NCBI GenBank assembly: GCA_002421745.1
Contig: DISC01000003.1
Coordinates: 75,940 to 127,791, forward strand
Length of the DNA: 51,852 nucleotides
Source: Patescibacteria group bacterium UBA6220
GTDB taxonomy: Bacteria > Patescibacteriota > Minisyncoccia > Minisyncoccales > Minisyncoccaceae
Direction of reading: 5' to 3'
Part shown: in pieces, positions 38,825 through 48,605 of the stretch
How positions within the stretch are numbered: the stretch's first letter is position 1
Layout: each line of letters opens with the position of its first letter
Translations under genes and position numbers: made by a program
Notes under the pieces: generated by a model
Told to the model about the DNA's origin: nothing
Databases searched by the model: none
The model's input: the letters and a program-made list of their open reading frames with translations, nothing else

Positions 38825-39849
38825 AACAAAATATATTAAAAATAGACATTTCCTGGGCAGCCCTTTTAAAGGTTTCTTTGGCAGTTGTCTTATTTTATAC
38901 ATTGTTTTTAATTGAAAATATTATGGTTGTGGTTTTGTCAGCTTTAATATTGTCAATTATTTTTAATCCGCTTATTTCTTTTTTAGCCAAAAGAAAAATA
39001 CCAAGAGCAGTAGCGGCTGTTTTGGTTTATGCGGCTGTTTTATTTATTTTTAGTTTCATTATTTATATTATCGCGCCGCCGATTATTACCGAAGTGGTTA
39101 ATTTTTCACAAAATTATTCTCGGTATTTCACCAATTATGCTGACAAGATTTTTTCACTAACCGGAGTTAATATTTTTGATTTAAACAGTATTTTAAATGC
39201 TAACACAACAATTAATGATAATCTACTTAATCTTTCCAAAAATTTGTTGGATTTTGTGACTTCTTTTGTTGGGGGAATATTTTCTGTAATCACAATGTTT
39301 GGTTTGGCTTTTTTCTTGTCCGTCGAAGCAGATGACATAAATAAAATAATCAGATCTTTTTCTCCCAAGGGATTAGAAGAGGATGCATTAAAGGCTTGGA
39401 AAAAAAGCCAAGATCAAGTTATGGGATGGTTTGGAAGTAGAATTCTTACTTCATTGGCAGTGGGTATTTTAACTTTTATTATTTGTTTATTTTTAAAAAT
39501 AAAGTTTGCAGCCTCTTTAGGATTTTTGGCAACTATTCTTAATCTCGTTCCTTTGGTGGGTCCAATTTTAACAGCTTTAGTTATTTTTTCTTTGGGATTA
39601 TTAAATTCTTTTCCAATTGCTTTTTTGGCGGTTATTTTATTCGTTGTTGTTCAATTGATTGAAAGTAATATTTTAACACCAATGGTAACTAAGCAAATAA
39701 TTGGTATTCCAAATTTTTTGGTATTGATTTCTATTTTAATTGGAGGTCAGTTGATGGGAATAATAGGAGCAGTCTTGGCTATTCCTTTGTTTGCGGTATT
39801 GTATGAAACTGTGAAAAATTATTTTATTTATAAAAAAAATCAAGAATAA
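38821..39849 (+). CDS. AI-2E family transporter-like permease
   Basis: A 342-residue protein with about eight hydrophobic segments. The family signature lies in the C-terminal half: GFLATILNLVPLVGPILTAL, then VQLIESNILTPMVTKQIIGIPNF and GAVLAIPLFAVLYE. These are the conserved blocks of the PerM/TqsA superfamily. The transported substrate is unknown, and some members act as Na+/H+ antiporters. It overlaps the peptidase gene by 4 bases and is followed 8 bases later by metG. Confidence 0.88.
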   Translation: MKQNILKIDISWAALLKVSLAVVLFYTLFLIENIMVVVLSALILSIIFNPLISFLAKRKIPRAVAAVLVYAAVLFIFSFIIYIIAPPIITEVVNFSQNYSRYFTNYADKIFSLTGVNIFDLNSILNANTTINDNLLNLSKNLLDFVTSFVGGIFSVITMFGLAFFLSVEADDINKIIRSFSPKGLEEDALKAWKKSQDQVMGWFGSRILTSLAVGILTFIICLFLKIKFAASLGFLATILNLVPLVGPILTALVIFSLGLLNSFPIAFLAVILFVVVQLIESNILTPMVTKQIIGIPNFLVLISILIGGQLMGIIGAVLAIPLFAVLYETVKNYFIYKKNQE

Positions 39850-39857
39850 ACTAAAAA

Positions 39858-41318
39858 ATGAAAAAAGTATTTATAACAACAGCTATTGATTATGTTAACG
39901 GGTCGCCTCATATCGGTCATGCTATGGAAAAAATTCAAGCAGACGTATTGGCGAGATATCATCGATCTTTAGGGGATGATGTGTATTTTTTATATGGTAC
40001 TGATGAAAATAGTTTAAAAAATGTTCAAACTGCTGAAAAAGAAGGAATTTTGGTTAAAGACTTGGTAGATAAAAATTTTCAAAAGTTTTATGCCATGAAA
40101 GAAGCTTTAAATCTGTCTCTTGATGATTTTATTCGAACTACAGAAGAGAGACATATTGTTGGTGTGCAAAAATTATGGGAAGCTTGCTCGCAAGATATTT
40201 ATAAAAAGAAATATAAGGGACTTTATTGCGTGGGGTGCGAAGAGTTTTATAAAGAAGAAGAATTAACTGAAGATGGTCTTTGTCCAGAACATAGAGTTAA
40301 ACCGGAATTAATAGAAGAAGAAAATTATTTTTTTAAATTAACTAATTACGCAGATAAGATTAAAAAAATTATAGAAACCGATGAATTGAAAATAATTCCT
40401 CAGTCTAGAAAAAACGAATATTTGAGTTTTATTAATTCTGGATTACAAGATTTTTGTATTTCTCGTTCTGCGGAACGAGCTAAAGGATGGGGGATTGATG
40501 TGCCTGGAGACAAGACTCAAAAAGTTTGGGTATGGTTTGATGCTTTGGTTAATTATATTACTGCTTTAGGTTATGGTAGTGCAAATGAAATTAAATTTAA
40601 TGAATTTTGGCAAGGAGATGGTGCACGCTTGCATGTTGTGGGTAAAGGAATTACCAGATTTCATGTTATTTACTGGCCAGCTATGTTATTGTCCGCAAAG
40701 TTAAATTTGCCGAAAGTAGTTTTTAGTCATGGCTACATTACTGTAGATGGGCAAAAAATGTCAAAATCTATTGGTAACGTGATTAGTCCTTTTGACTTGG
40801 TAGAAAAATATGGCACAGATGCGGTAAGATATTTTCTTTTAAGAGAAATACCAGCTATGGGAGACGGAGACTTTAGCTATGAAAAAATGGAAAAAAGATA
40901 TAATTCCGATTTGGCTAGTGGATTGGGAAATCTTTTTGCAAGGACACTCGCTATGATAGAAAAAGCAGGATTAAATAAAGACTTCGCAATAGAACCTAAT
41001 GAGTATACAAAAAAAGAAGTGGCTGATGTAAGGTTGAGTTATGCTGATAATTTTATTAATTTAAACGAAACTTTGGCGGAAATATGGAAATTGGTTGCTT
41101 CTTGTGATAAATATATTGATCAAGAAAAGCCCTGGTCTATTACAGACGAACAAAAACAAAAACAAATATTTTCTAATTTGCTTTATGTTTTAAAGAATAT
41201 AGCGGAAATGATTAATCCGTTTTTACCGCAAACAGCAGAAAAAATGTTTTTAGGTTTAAATGAAAAACAAGGTGTTTTTAATATTATAAAGGGGGAGTCT
41301 TTGTTCCCCAGAATTTAA
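39858..41318 (+). CDS. metG: Methionyl-tRNA synthetase
   Basis: A 486-residue class I synthetase. TAIDYVNGSPHIGHAMEKIQAD has the HIGH motif (HIGH intact), FLYGTDENS the methionine site, and YCVGCEEFYKEEEL with LCPEHR the zinc knuckle region. YITVDGQKMSKSIGNVI is a perfect KMSKS. The C-terminal tRNA-binding (OB-fold) extension seen in longer MetRS is absent. It is followed after 1 base by tatD, a common metG-tatD pairing. Confidence 0.97.
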   Translation: MKKVFITTAIDYVNGSPHIGHAMEKIQADVLARYHRSLGDDVYFLYGTDENSLKNVQTAEKEGILVKDLVDKNFQKFYAMKEALNLSLDDFIRTTEERHIVGVQKLWEACSQDIYKKKYKGLYCVGCEEFYKEEELTEDGLCPEHRVKPELIEEENYFFKLTNYADKIKKIIETDELKIIPQSRKNEYLSFINSGLQDFCISRSAERAKGWGIDVPGDKTQKVWVWFDALVNYITALGYGSANEIKFNEFWQGDGARLHVVGKGITRFHVIYWPAMLLSAKLNLPKVVFSHGYITVDGQKMSKSIGNVISPFDLVEKYGTDAVRYFLLREIPAMGDGDFSYEKMEKRYNSDLASGLGNLFARTLAMIEKAGLNKDFAIEPNEYTKKEVADVRLSYADNFINLNETLAEIWKLVASCDKYIDQEKPWSITDEQKQKQIFSNLLYVLKNIAEMINPFLPQTAEKMFLGLNEKQGVFNIIKGESLFPRI

Positions 41319-41319
41319 A

Positions 41320-42108
41320 ATGATTGACACTCATGCTCATCTTGATTTTGCTGATTTTGATTTAGATCGTGATAGTCTTATCAAAAAATGCGCAAGAGAC
41401 GGTATTACAATAATTAATCCTGGGACGGATTTTACTACATCTAAAAATGCGGTTGATTTAGCACAAGATTATGAAAATATTTATGCTTCTGTTGGCCTTC
41501 ATCCCGAAAATATAGAATATTCTTTTTCGAAAAAAAGAGATGTAATTTTGGAAAAAGATTTTGATTTTAAAAAATATTATGAACTGGCAAAATCTAAAAA
41601 AGTATTAGCCATCGGAGAAGCTGGTCTTGATTTTTGGAAACAACCCAAGGGAATTGAAAAAAGAAAAACATTCCAGTCTAAACAAAAGGAGATTTTTTTA
41701 AAGCAAATTGATCTAGCAGAAGATCTTAATTTGCCCTTGATTATTCATTGTCGCAATGCTTTTGATGAATTATTTGATATTTTAAAACAAAGAAAAACAA
41801 GAGGAGTGATTCATTGTTTTACTGGAAATTTGGAGCAATCTCAAAGATTTTTGGATTTGGGATATTATTTAGGGATTAATGGAATTATTTTTAAGTTGGA
41901 TTTGACTGATGTAATTAAGGTTTGTCCAATGGAAAGAATTTTATTAGAAACTGATTGTCCATTTTTGTCTCCGCCTGGATTTGAACAAAGAAACAGTCCA
42001 TTGGCCTTGCCCATAATTGCATCGAAGATTGCTGATGTTAAAAATATGACTATTAATGATGTTGTGCAAGTTACGGAAATTAACGCAAAAAACCTTTTTA
42101 ATTGTTGA
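41320..42108 (+). CDS. tatD: TatD family metal-dependent deoxyribonuclease
   Basis: A 262-residue TIM-barrel hydrolase. MIDTHAHLDFADFD gives the first HxH, ASVGLHPENI follows, AIGEAGLDFWK supplies the bridging Glu, LPLIIHCRNAF and GVIHCFTG two His, and LLETDCPFLSPPG the Asp. TatD nucleases are 3'-5' exonucleases in DNA repair. Length is normal. The stop is directly followed by a TTGACA element for the next small gene, so the operon seems to end here without a visible hairpin. Confidence 0.95.
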   Translation: MIDTHAHLDFADFDLDRDSLIKKCARDGITIINPGTDFTTSKNAVDLAQDYENIYASVGLHPENIEYSFSKKRDVILEKDFDFKKYYELAKSKKVLAIGEAGLDFWKQPKGIEKRKTFQSKQKEIFLKQIDLAEDLNLPLIIHCRNAFDELFDILKQRKTRGVIHCFTGNLEQSQRFLDLGYYLGINGIIFKLDLTDVIKVCPMERILLETDCPFLSPPGFEQRNSPLALPIIASKIADVKNMTINDVVQVTEINAKNLFNC

Positions 42109-42133
42109 CAAAATTTATAATTTATCGTATTTT
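42105..42133 (+). promoter_or_regulatory. Promoter of the 44-residue basic protein gene
   Basis: Perfect TTGACA (42105-42110), overlapping the end of tatD, and TATTTT (42128-42133) at 17 bp. Transcription would start near 42140, with AAAAAGGATC just before the ATG acting as ribosome-binding site if a start further upstream is used. Confidence 0.55.
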
Positions 42134-42148
42134 TCAAAAAGGATCTTT

Positions 42149-42283
42149 ATGCATAAAAAAGGAAAGAACAATGGAAAGAACAAAAGCCCTGGTCTGAAAA
42201 AAAGAACAAGCGGACACGAAGACGGATGCCGAATACGTACTTTGGGTCAGCAATCCTCATTTAGGCAAAAAAACAAAAAATAA
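42149..42283 (+). CDS. Small highly basic protein, 44 residues
   Basis: ATG at 42149 gives MHKKGKNNGKNKSPGLKKRT followed by SGHEDGCRIRTLGQQSSFRQKNKK. About a third of the residues are Lys or Arg; there is no hydrophobic segment. An AAGGAT sequence sits 5 bases before the ATG, unlike most genes here, and the gene has its own promoter and a strong terminator. I recognise no family, although size and charge recall small ribosomal or nucleic-acid-binding proteins. The in-frame ATG further upstream lies inside tatD. Confidence 0.55.
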   Translation: MHKKGKNNGKNKSPGLKKRTSGHEDGCRIRTLGQQSSFRQKNKK

Positions 42284-42285
42284 AA

Positions 42286-42312
42286 CCGCAACAGTGCGGC
42301 CTTTTATTTTTT
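42286..42312 (+). terminator. Rho-independent terminator of the 44-residue gene
   Basis: CCGCA (42286-42290) pairs with TGCGG (42295-42299) around ACAG, followed by CCTTTTATTTTTT. The hairpin begins 2 bases after the stop codon. Confidence 0.85.
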
Positions 42313-42341
42313 AAGTCAGCGTGTTATTCTTAAATAAAATT

Positions 42342-42539
42342 ATGGAACTAATATATATAATAATTAGAAAAATTATTTTTGCAGGAATTTTGGCCTATTC
42401 TATTTATGAGGTGGGTCTTTTTAGTAAAATTTTGATTCAAAAATATATTACCAAAAAGAAGATAGATGACGACAAGTATTATTGGATTCTTGTTTTTGGA
42501 GCTATAGGTGTTGGAATCTTAGGAGGCTTAATAATTTAG
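42342..42539 (+). CDS. Small membrane protein, 65 residues
   Basis: I choose the ATG at 42342 over the GTG at 42321, which overlaps a TGTTATTCT extended -10-like sequence. The protein has two hydrophobic segments (residues 4-22 and 46-63) joined by a basic loop KYITKKKIDDDKYYW. No family recognised. It precedes leuS by 7 bases and may be cotranscribed. Confidence 0.5.
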   Translation: MELIYIIIRKIIFAGILAYSIYEVGLFSKILIQKYITKKKIDDDKYYWILVFGAIGVGILGGLII

Positions 42540-42546
42540 GTAATTT

Positions 42547-44958
42547 ATGAAATACGAACCGCAAAAAATAGAAAAGAAGTGGCAAGATTACTGGAAAGAA
42601 AACAAAACTTATAAAACAAACGAGGACGGAGATGCAAAATTTTATTGTTTGGATATGTTTCCTTATCCGTCAGGAGTTGGTCTGCATGTTGGACATTTTA
42701 AGGGTTATGTTGCCACTGACATTATTTCACGCACAAAAAGAATGCAAGGTTTTGACGTATTGCATCCTATGGGTTGGGATGCTTTTGGTTTGCCTGCGGA
42801 AAATTATGCCATTAAAACCGGTATTCATCCAGAAATAACTACGGAAAAAAATATCGAAAATATTAAAAACCAAATGAAGATTGTTGGGTTAAGTTATGAT
42901 TGGGAAAGAGAAATAAACAGCACGAATCCAGATTATTACAAATGGACGCAATGGATTTTTTTAAAGCTTTACGAAAAAGGTTTGGCTTACAAAAAATTAT
43001 TGCCAATCAATTGGTGTCCTTCTTGTAAGACTGGATTGGCAAATGAAGAAGTGGTGGATGGCAAGTGTGAAAGATGCGGCGCGGAAACTACAAAAAAAGA
43101 AATAGAGCAATGGGTTTTAAAAATTACTGATTATGCTGATAAATTATTAGATGATTTGGAATATCTTGATTGGCCAGAAAAGATAAAAGAAATGCAAAAA
43201 AATTGGATTGGACGAAGCGAGGGGTGGGAATTGGTTTTTCCATTAAGAGGGGAGTTGGAGCAAATTAAAGTTTTTACTACTAGAATCGATACATTATTTG
43301 GTTGTACTTATATGGTTTTGGCTCCAGAACATCCGATTTTGGAAAAATTATCAGATAAAATCGAAAACAAAAAAGAAATAAATGATTATATAGTTAAAGC
43401 AAAAAACAAAAGCGATAGAGATAGAATAAGCGAAGTAAAAGATAAAAGCGGAGTGGAAATAAAAGGATTAATGGCTATTAATCCAATCAATCAACAAGAA
43501 ATTAAAATTTTTGTAGCTGATTATGTTTTGGGCCATTATGGTACGGGTGCGGTTATGGCAGTGCCGGCTCATGATGTTCGAGATTTTGATTTTGCGAAAA
43601 AATATGGATTACCGATTGTATATGTTATTAAGCCGATAGAAACCCAACTAAAAGAGGATGAAGCTTTTGTGGAAGATGGTGTGCTTTTTGATTCAGCTGA
43701 ATTTGATAAGCTTACTTCTTTTGAGGCTAGAGAAAAAATTGGAGAAAAATTAAAAAAAGAAAATAAAGCAGAAAAGAAAATTAATTATAAATTGCGGGAT
43801 TGGGTTTTTAGTCGACAACGTTATTGGGGAGAGCCAATTCCAATTATAATTTGTGAAAAATGTGGACTAGTTGCTTTGGAAGAAAAAGACTTACCCCTAA
43901 AATTACCATATGTGGAAAAGTATGAGCCAACTGGTACGGGCGAGTCGCCTTTGGCGGCTATCGAAGAATGGGTAAATGTTAAGTGTCCTAAATGTGGAGG
44001 TTCGGCAAAGAGAGAGACTAATACTATGCCTCAATGGGCCGGTAGTTGTTGGTATTATTTGCGATTTCTTGATCCTCAAAATAATAAAGAATTAGTAAAT
44101 AAAGATAAAGAAAAAAAATGGATGCCTGTTGATTTGTATGTTGGTGGAGCTGAGCACGCTGTTTTGCATTTATTGTATTCCAGATTTTGGCATAAATTTT
44201 TATTTGATATTGGAGTTATTTCAACTAATGAGCCATTCCAAAAATTAAGAAACGTAGGCTTGATTTTATCTTTTGATGGTCAAAAAATGTCCAAGTCCAA
44301 AGGTAACGTTGTCTCTCCCAATGAAATCGTTAATGAATTTGGCGCCGATACACTAAGACTCTATGAAATGTTTATGGGGCCCTTTGATCAAGCGATTGCT
44401 TGGAACCCCCAAGGAGTAAAGGGTGTGTTTAGATTTTTAAATAAAGCCTGGGATTTGATTCTGGAATCCAAAGACAATAAAGAAAGCAGCGAAGAAATTA
44501 TTTCAGAGACAAACAAGTTGATCAAAAAAATAAGCGAAGATTTGGAAAAAATGAAATTTAATACTTGCGTAGCTTTTTTTATGGAATATATTAATTTTGT
44601 TTTTGAGCATAAAAAAGATTGGGGAAACAAAGAAATAGAAAAAATGTTAAAAATCTTTTCTCCATTTGCTCCACATTTTTGCGAAGAATTATGGAGTGAA
44701 TTGAGACACAATAAAAGTATTACTTGTGAACCCTGGCCGAATGCGGACGAATCAAAGATTATAAAAGAAAAAATTGTTATCGTTGTGCAAGTTAATGGCC
44801 GAGTGCGAGATAAGATAGAATTAAATCACAGCCCGGAAAAACAAGAATTAATTGAATTATGTCGACAAAAAGAAAAGGTAAAACAATGGATAGAAGGTAA
44901 GGAAATAAAAGACGCAATTGTTGTAGAAAATAAAATAATCAATCTCTTAACTGATTAA
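42547..44958 (+). CDS. leuS: Leucyl-tRNA synthetase
   Basis: An 803-residue class I synthetase. MFPYPSGVGLHVGHFKGYVA holds the HIGH motif (HVGH). LPINWCPSCKTGLANEEVVDG and CERCG form a zinc region. The editing domain includes TRIDTLFGCTYMVLAPEHP and GTGAVMAVPAHDVRDFDFA. RYWGEPIPII follows the editing insertion, and FDGQKMSKSKGNVVSPNEIV is a perfect KMSKS. The C-terminal domain ending VQVNGRVRDKIELN is typical. Length is slightly below the E. coli enzyme. glmS follows after 9 bases. Confidence 0.97.
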   Translation: MKYEPQKIEKKWQDYWKENKTYKTNEDGDAKFYCLDMFPYPSGVGLHVGHFKGYVATDIISRTKRMQGFDVLHPMGWDAFGLPAENYAIKTGIHPEITTEKNIENIKNQMKIVGLSYDWEREINSTNPDYYKWTQWIFLKLYEKGLAYKKLLPINWCPSCKTGLANEEVVDGKCERCGAETTKKEIEQWVLKITDYADKLLDDLEYLDWPEKIKEMQKNWIGRSEGWELVFPLRGELEQIKVFTTRIDTLFGCTYMVLAPEHPILEKLSDKIENKKEINDYIVKAKNKSDRDRISEVKDKSGVEIKGLMAINPINQQEIKIFVADYVLGHYGTGAVMAVPAHDVRDFDFAKKYGLPIVYVIKPIETQLKEDEAFVEDGVLFDSAEFDKLTSFEAREKIGEKLKKENKAEKKINYKLRDWVFSRQRYWGEPIPIIICEKCGLVALEEKDLPLKLPYVEKYEPTGTGESPLAAIEEWVNVKCPKCGGSAKRETNTMPQWAGSCWYYLRFLDPQNNKELVNKDKEKKWMPVDLYVGGAEHAVLHLLYSRFWHKFLFDIGVISTNEPFQKLRNVGLILSFDGQKMSKSKGNVVSPNEIVNEFGADTLRLYEMFMGPFDQAIAWNPQGVKGVFRFLNKAWDLILESKDNKESSEEIISETNKLIKKISEDLEKMKFNTCVAFFMEYINFVFEHKKDWGNKEIEKMLKIFSPFAPHFCEELWSELRHNKSITCEPWPNADESKIIKEKIVIVVQVNGRVRDKIELNHSPEKQELIELCRQKEKVKQWIEGKEIKDAIVVENKIINLLTD

Positions 44959-44967
44959 AATAAGCTT

Positions 44968-46782
44968 ATGTGCGGAATAGTTGCTTACATTGGGTCTAAA
45001 AAGGCGTTACCTGTAGTTTTGTCGGGATTAAAACGCTTGGAATATCGTGGCTACGATAGCTATGGATTTTGCGCTTTAAATGGTTTACCTTTTTTATATA
45101 AAGACATTGGCAAAATCTCAGAGAATAAAGATAATTTTGAAAATGTTAACGGGAATGTAGCTATTGGACATACACGTTGGGCAACTACTGGAGAGGTTAC
45201 TAGAGAAAACGCCCATCCTCATTTAGACTGCATGGATGAAATTTTTGTGGTGCACAACGGTATTGTGGAAAACTATAAAGAGTTAAAGCAAAAATTGATT
45301 CAAGAAGGTCACAAATTTAAATCAGAAACAGATACGGAAGTAATCGCTCATTTGATTGAAAAATATTTTGAAGATAATTTGGAAATGGCTACAAAAAAAG
45401 CTTTAAAAGATATTCGGGGTACTTATGGTTTGGCAGTTATTTCTACTCGTGATCCGGAAAAATTAGTTGTGGCAAGAATGTCATCACCTTTAATTATTGG
45501 AGTTGGAGAAAATGAATTTATTGTTGCTTCTGACCCATCAGCAATTATTACGCGAACCAGACAAGTTATTAATTTGGATGATGGAGAGATAGCGGTTTTA
45601 ACTAAAGATGGATTCACGATTACCAAAGAAGAAAAAGAATTGAAAAAAACAATCGAAATTATTGATTGGGATATTGAACAAGCCGAAAAGGGTGGCTATG
45701 AACATTTTATGTTGAAAGAAATAATGGAAGAACCAAACACTATTGAAGATGCAATGCGTGGAAGATTGGTTTTGGAAGATGGTAATGTAAAATTGGGTGG
45801 ATTATTTTCTGTTGAATCGGAATTAAGAGAAATAAATAATTTGCTATTAATAGGATGCGGCACGGCAAATTATGCTTGTAAAATTGGAGAGTATATGTTG
45901 GAGGAATATGCCAATATTCCCAGTGAGGTTGATTTTGGTTCGGAGTTTAGATATAGAAAGCCGATTGTTAATAAAAATACAGGTGCGATTTTTGTTTCTC
46001 AGTCAGGAGAGACTGCTGATACCTTGGCAGCTCTACGCGAAATGAAAGAAAAAGATATTTTAACCTTAGGAGTAACTAATGTGGTTGGTTCGTCTCAGGC
46101 AAGGGAAAGCGTGGCCGGAGTATATACTCGTTCTGGTCCTGAAATTGCTGTGGCTTCAACCAAGGCTTTTATTGGTCAATTGACTACTTTGGCAATGATT
46201 ACAGTTTATTTGGGGCGTCAGCGTGATATGGCATTAATGATGGGCAAAAGAATTGTTTCCGAATTAATGGATTTACCAAAACAAGCACAAAGTATTTTAG
46301 ATAAAGCTAAAGAAATAGAAGCTATTGCGGAAAAATACAAAGGTTATAAAAATTTTTGGTTTATCGGCCGCAAATATAATTATCCAATTGCTTTGGAAGG
46401 GGCATTAAAATTAAAAGAAGTTTCATATCTACATGCTGAAGGTGCAGCGGGTGGAGAATTAAAACACGGACCCTTAGCATTGATTGATGAAAATTGTCCA
46501 ACTATTGCTATTTGCCCCAGCGATTCGGTTTATGAAAAAATGATTTCTAATATTGAAGAAGTAAAAGCCAGAAAAGGAAAGGTGATTGCGATTGCAACTG
46601 AAGGCAACGAAGAAATAAAAGAAATTGTTGATGATGTGATTTATATTCCTAAAACTTTGGAAATGTTGAGTCCGATTTTAATAGTTATTCCTTTGCATCT
46701 TTTTGCTTATTATATTGCTGTAAAGTTGGGGAGGCATGTCGACAAGCCAAAAAATTTGGCTAAGAGTGTTACGGTTGAATAA
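44968..46782 (+). CDS. glmS: Glutamine-fructose-6-phosphate aminotransferase
   Basis: A 604-residue protein. MCGIVAYIGSKKALPVVLSG has Cys2, the glutaminase nucleophile. The SIS isomerase half has IGCGTANYACKIGEYMLEEY, VSQSGETADTLAALREM, and LKEVSYLHAEGAAGGELKHGPLALI. The end DKPKNLAKSVTVE is the conserved C-terminus. The enzyme makes glucosamine-6-phosphate, the first step to UDP-GlcNAc. It fits with mltG and the GlmU-like gene in the same window. A terminator follows. Confidence 0.98.
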   Translation: MCGIVAYIGSKKALPVVLSGLKRLEYRGYDSYGFCALNGLPFLYKDIGKISENKDNFENVNGNVAIGHTRWATTGEVTRENAHPHLDCMDEIFVVHNGIVENYKELKQKLIQEGHKFKSETDTEVIAHLIEKYFEDNLEMATKKALKDIRGTYGLAVISTRDPEKLVVARMSSPLIIGVGENEFIVASDPSAIITRTRQVINLDDGEIAVLTKDGFTITKEEKELKKTIEIIDWDIEQAEKGGYEHFMLKEIMEEPNTIEDAMRGRLVLEDGNVKLGGLFSVESELREINNLLLIGCGTANYACKIGEYMLEEYANIPSEVDFGSEFRYRKPIVNKNTGAIFVSQSGETADTLAALREMKEKDILTLGVTNVVGSSQARESVAGVYTRSGPEIAVASTKAFIGQLTTLAMITVYLGRQRDMALMMGKRIVSELMDLPKQAQSILDKAKEIEAIAEKYKGYKNFWFIGRKYNYPIALEGALKLKEVSYLHAEGAAGGELKHGPLALIDENCPTIAICPSDSVYEKMISNIEEVKARKGKVIAIATEGNEEIKEIVDDVIYIPKTLEMLSPILIVIPLHLFAYYIAVKLGRHVDKPKNLAKSVTVE

Positions 46783-46813
46783 AAAACAATTTTAAATTGA
46801 TAATAAAATAAAA

Positions 46814-46850
46814 AATGCCTATGGTTTAGTCTGTAGGCATTCTTTATTTT
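46814..46850 (+). terminator. Rho-independent terminator after glmS
   Basis: AATGCCTA (46814-46821) pairs with TAGGCATT (46834-46841), 8 bp, 12-base loop, then CTTTATTTT. Confidence 0.8.
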
Positions 46851-46865
46851 CAGTGATTTTTATAG

Positions 46866-46871
46866 TATAAT
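46866..46871 (+). promoter_or_regulatory. -10 element of the korA-korB operon
   Basis: Perfect TATAAT ending 38 bases before the ATG. The -35 region (TTTATT at 17 bp) is poor and lies in the preceding terminator's T tract. Confidence 0.5.
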
Positions 46872-46909
46872 TAGTTAACATTTAATAATAGAAAAAAGTA
46901 TAAAAATCA

Positions 46910-48586
46910 ATGAAAAAAAATATAAAATCAATAAAAAAGGACTATTCCGTGGTTATTGGCGGAGCAGCCGGACAGGGCAGTCGAAAAGCTGGTTTGATTA
47001 TCGCTAAGCTTTTTAATAAATTAGGTTATAACATCTATATTTATGAAGAATATCAGTCTTTAATTAGGGGAGGTCATAATTTTTCTCAGATTACAGCCTC
47101 GGAAAAAGAAATAACCAATCGGAAAGAAAAAATCGATTTTCTTTTGGCGCTAGACAAGAAAACCATTCAGAAACACAAAAAAAATATAAATAAGGAGGGA
47201 TTGCTATTTTTTAATAGTAATAAGATTGAAGAAAAGGGGGTGGGCATTGAGGCTGATAAAATAGTAAAAGAATCAGATGGATTGCCGATAATGGCAAACA
47301 TTGCCTTGATTGCCGGTCTTGCAAAAACAATTGGTATTGATTGGAGTGTTTTAAAGAAAATATTAGAAGAAGAAATAGGAAAAGAATTGGAAAAAAACCT
47401 AAAAGTTGCGGAAAATTCTTTTCATAGCGTGTCCAGCTTATTAAAAATAGAAAAAACTAAAAATAACCCTAAGCTTTTGATGACTGGCAACGAAGCCATT
47501 GCTAGAGGTATGGCAAAGGCTGGTTTGGATATTTATTTTGCTTATCCCATGACGCCAGCTTCCAGTATTTTGCATTATTTTGCGGCTCATCAAAAAGAAA
47601 CCAAAATAATCGCAGTCCAGTCTGAAAATGAAATAGCTGTGGCAAGTGAAGCTATTGGAGCAGCTTTTGCGGGCAAGCGTTCGGCCGTAGCCAGTTCGGG
47701 CGGAGGTTTTGCTTTAATGACGGAAACTATCAGTTTGGCGGCGCAAGCAGAAATACCTTTTATGGTAATTAACAGTCAAAGAATGGGTCCGGCGACAGGT
47801 GTCCCAACTTATGGTGGGCAAAGTGATTTGCTTTTCAGTCTTTGGGCCGGACACGGAGATTTTGAAAAATTCGTAGTTGCACCTTCGGATGCGGAAGAGT
47901 CTTTTTATTGGGCCGGCAAACTATTAAATTTATGTTGGCAATATCAGACACCATCTATTTTACTTACAGAAAAAGATATTTCAGAGGGAACTTTTTCTGT
48001 AAACAAGGAAGTTTTAAATAAAGTTAAAAAAGAAAAAGAATTATTGTGGACAGGTAAGGGGGATTACGAAAGATACAAAATTACTCCTAGCGGTATTTCA
48101 CCCTTGGCTTATCCAGGAACGAAAAATGCAATTGTTAAAGCTAATAGTTATGAACATAACGAAAAAGGATATAGTGAAGAAGAAAGCAAAGAAATGATTG
48201 AAGCTATGCAAACTAAGCGTTTGACTAAGTTTAAATTAATGGAACAAGAGGTTGAGGCTTTGGAGTCAGTAAAGATTTATGGTAATAAAAAATCCAAAAC
48301 AGCGGTGGTGGCTTGGGGATTGGGTGCGATTGCTGCAAGAACAGCTGTTGAGGCTTTGGGATTAAAATTAATTCAACCAATAGTTTTAGCTCCTTTTCCC
48401 AAAAAACAAATTAAAAAAGCCTTTAGTGGAATCGAAAAAGTAATTTGCGTGGAGGTTAATGCCTTGGGTCAGATGGCAATTTTGTTGGAGGGGCAAGGCA
48501 TAAAAATAGATAAAAAGATTTTAAAATATGATTCGACACCGTTTTTAAGCGAAGAATTGGAAAAACAAATTAGATCGATAAAATAA
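46910..48586 (+). CDS. korA: 2-oxoacid:ferredoxin oxidoreductase, fused gamma-alpha subunit
   Basis: A 558-residue protein. The first 180 residues are the gamma-type domain (VVIGGAAGQGSRKAGLIIAK, EYQSLIRGGHNFSQI). From about 190 comes the alpha domain (LLMTGNEAIARGMAKAGLDI, then YPMTPASSILHYFAAH, SENEIAVASEAIGAAFAGKR, and ASSGGGFALMTETISLAAQA). This gamma-alpha fusion plus a separate beta subunit is the common KorAB arrangement. The enzyme makes acyl-CoA from a 2-oxoacid with reduction of ferredoxin. Pyruvate or 2-oxoglutarate cannot be distinguished by reading. korB follows after 19 bases. Confidence 0.93.
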   Translation: MKKNIKSIKKDYSVVIGGAAGQGSRKAGLIIAKLFNKLGYNIYIYEEYQSLIRGGHNFSQITASEKEITNRKEKIDFLLALDKKTIQKHKKNINKEGLLFFNSNKIEEKGVGIEADKIVKESDGLPIMANIALIAGLAKTIGIDWSVLKKILEEEIGKELEKNLKVAENSFHSVSSLLKIEKTKNNPKLLMTGNEAIARGMAKAGLDIYFAYPMTPASSILHYFAAHQKETKIIAVQSENEIAVASEAIGAAFAGKRSAVASSGGGFALMTETISLAAQAEIPFMVINSQRMGPATGVPTYGGQSDLLFSLWAGHGDFEKFVVAPSDAEESFYWAGKLLNLCWQYQTPSILLTEKDISEGTFSVNKEVLNKVKKEKELLWTGKGDYERYKITPSGISPLAYPGTKNAIVKANSYEHNEKGYSEEESKEMIEAMQTKRLTKFKLMEQEVEALESVKIYGNKKSKTAVVAWGLGAIAARTAVEALGLKLIQPIVLAPFPKKQIKKAFSGIEKVICVEVNALGQMAILLEGQGIKIDKKILKYDSTPFLSEELEKQIRSIK

Positions 48587-48605
48587 TTTTAAATTAAAAT
48601 ATAAA

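Noticed and set aside
42149..42283. Ribosomal protein L34 or another known small ribosomal protein
   Set aside because: Size and charge fit but the sequence lacks the L34 signature or any other ribosomal signature I know.
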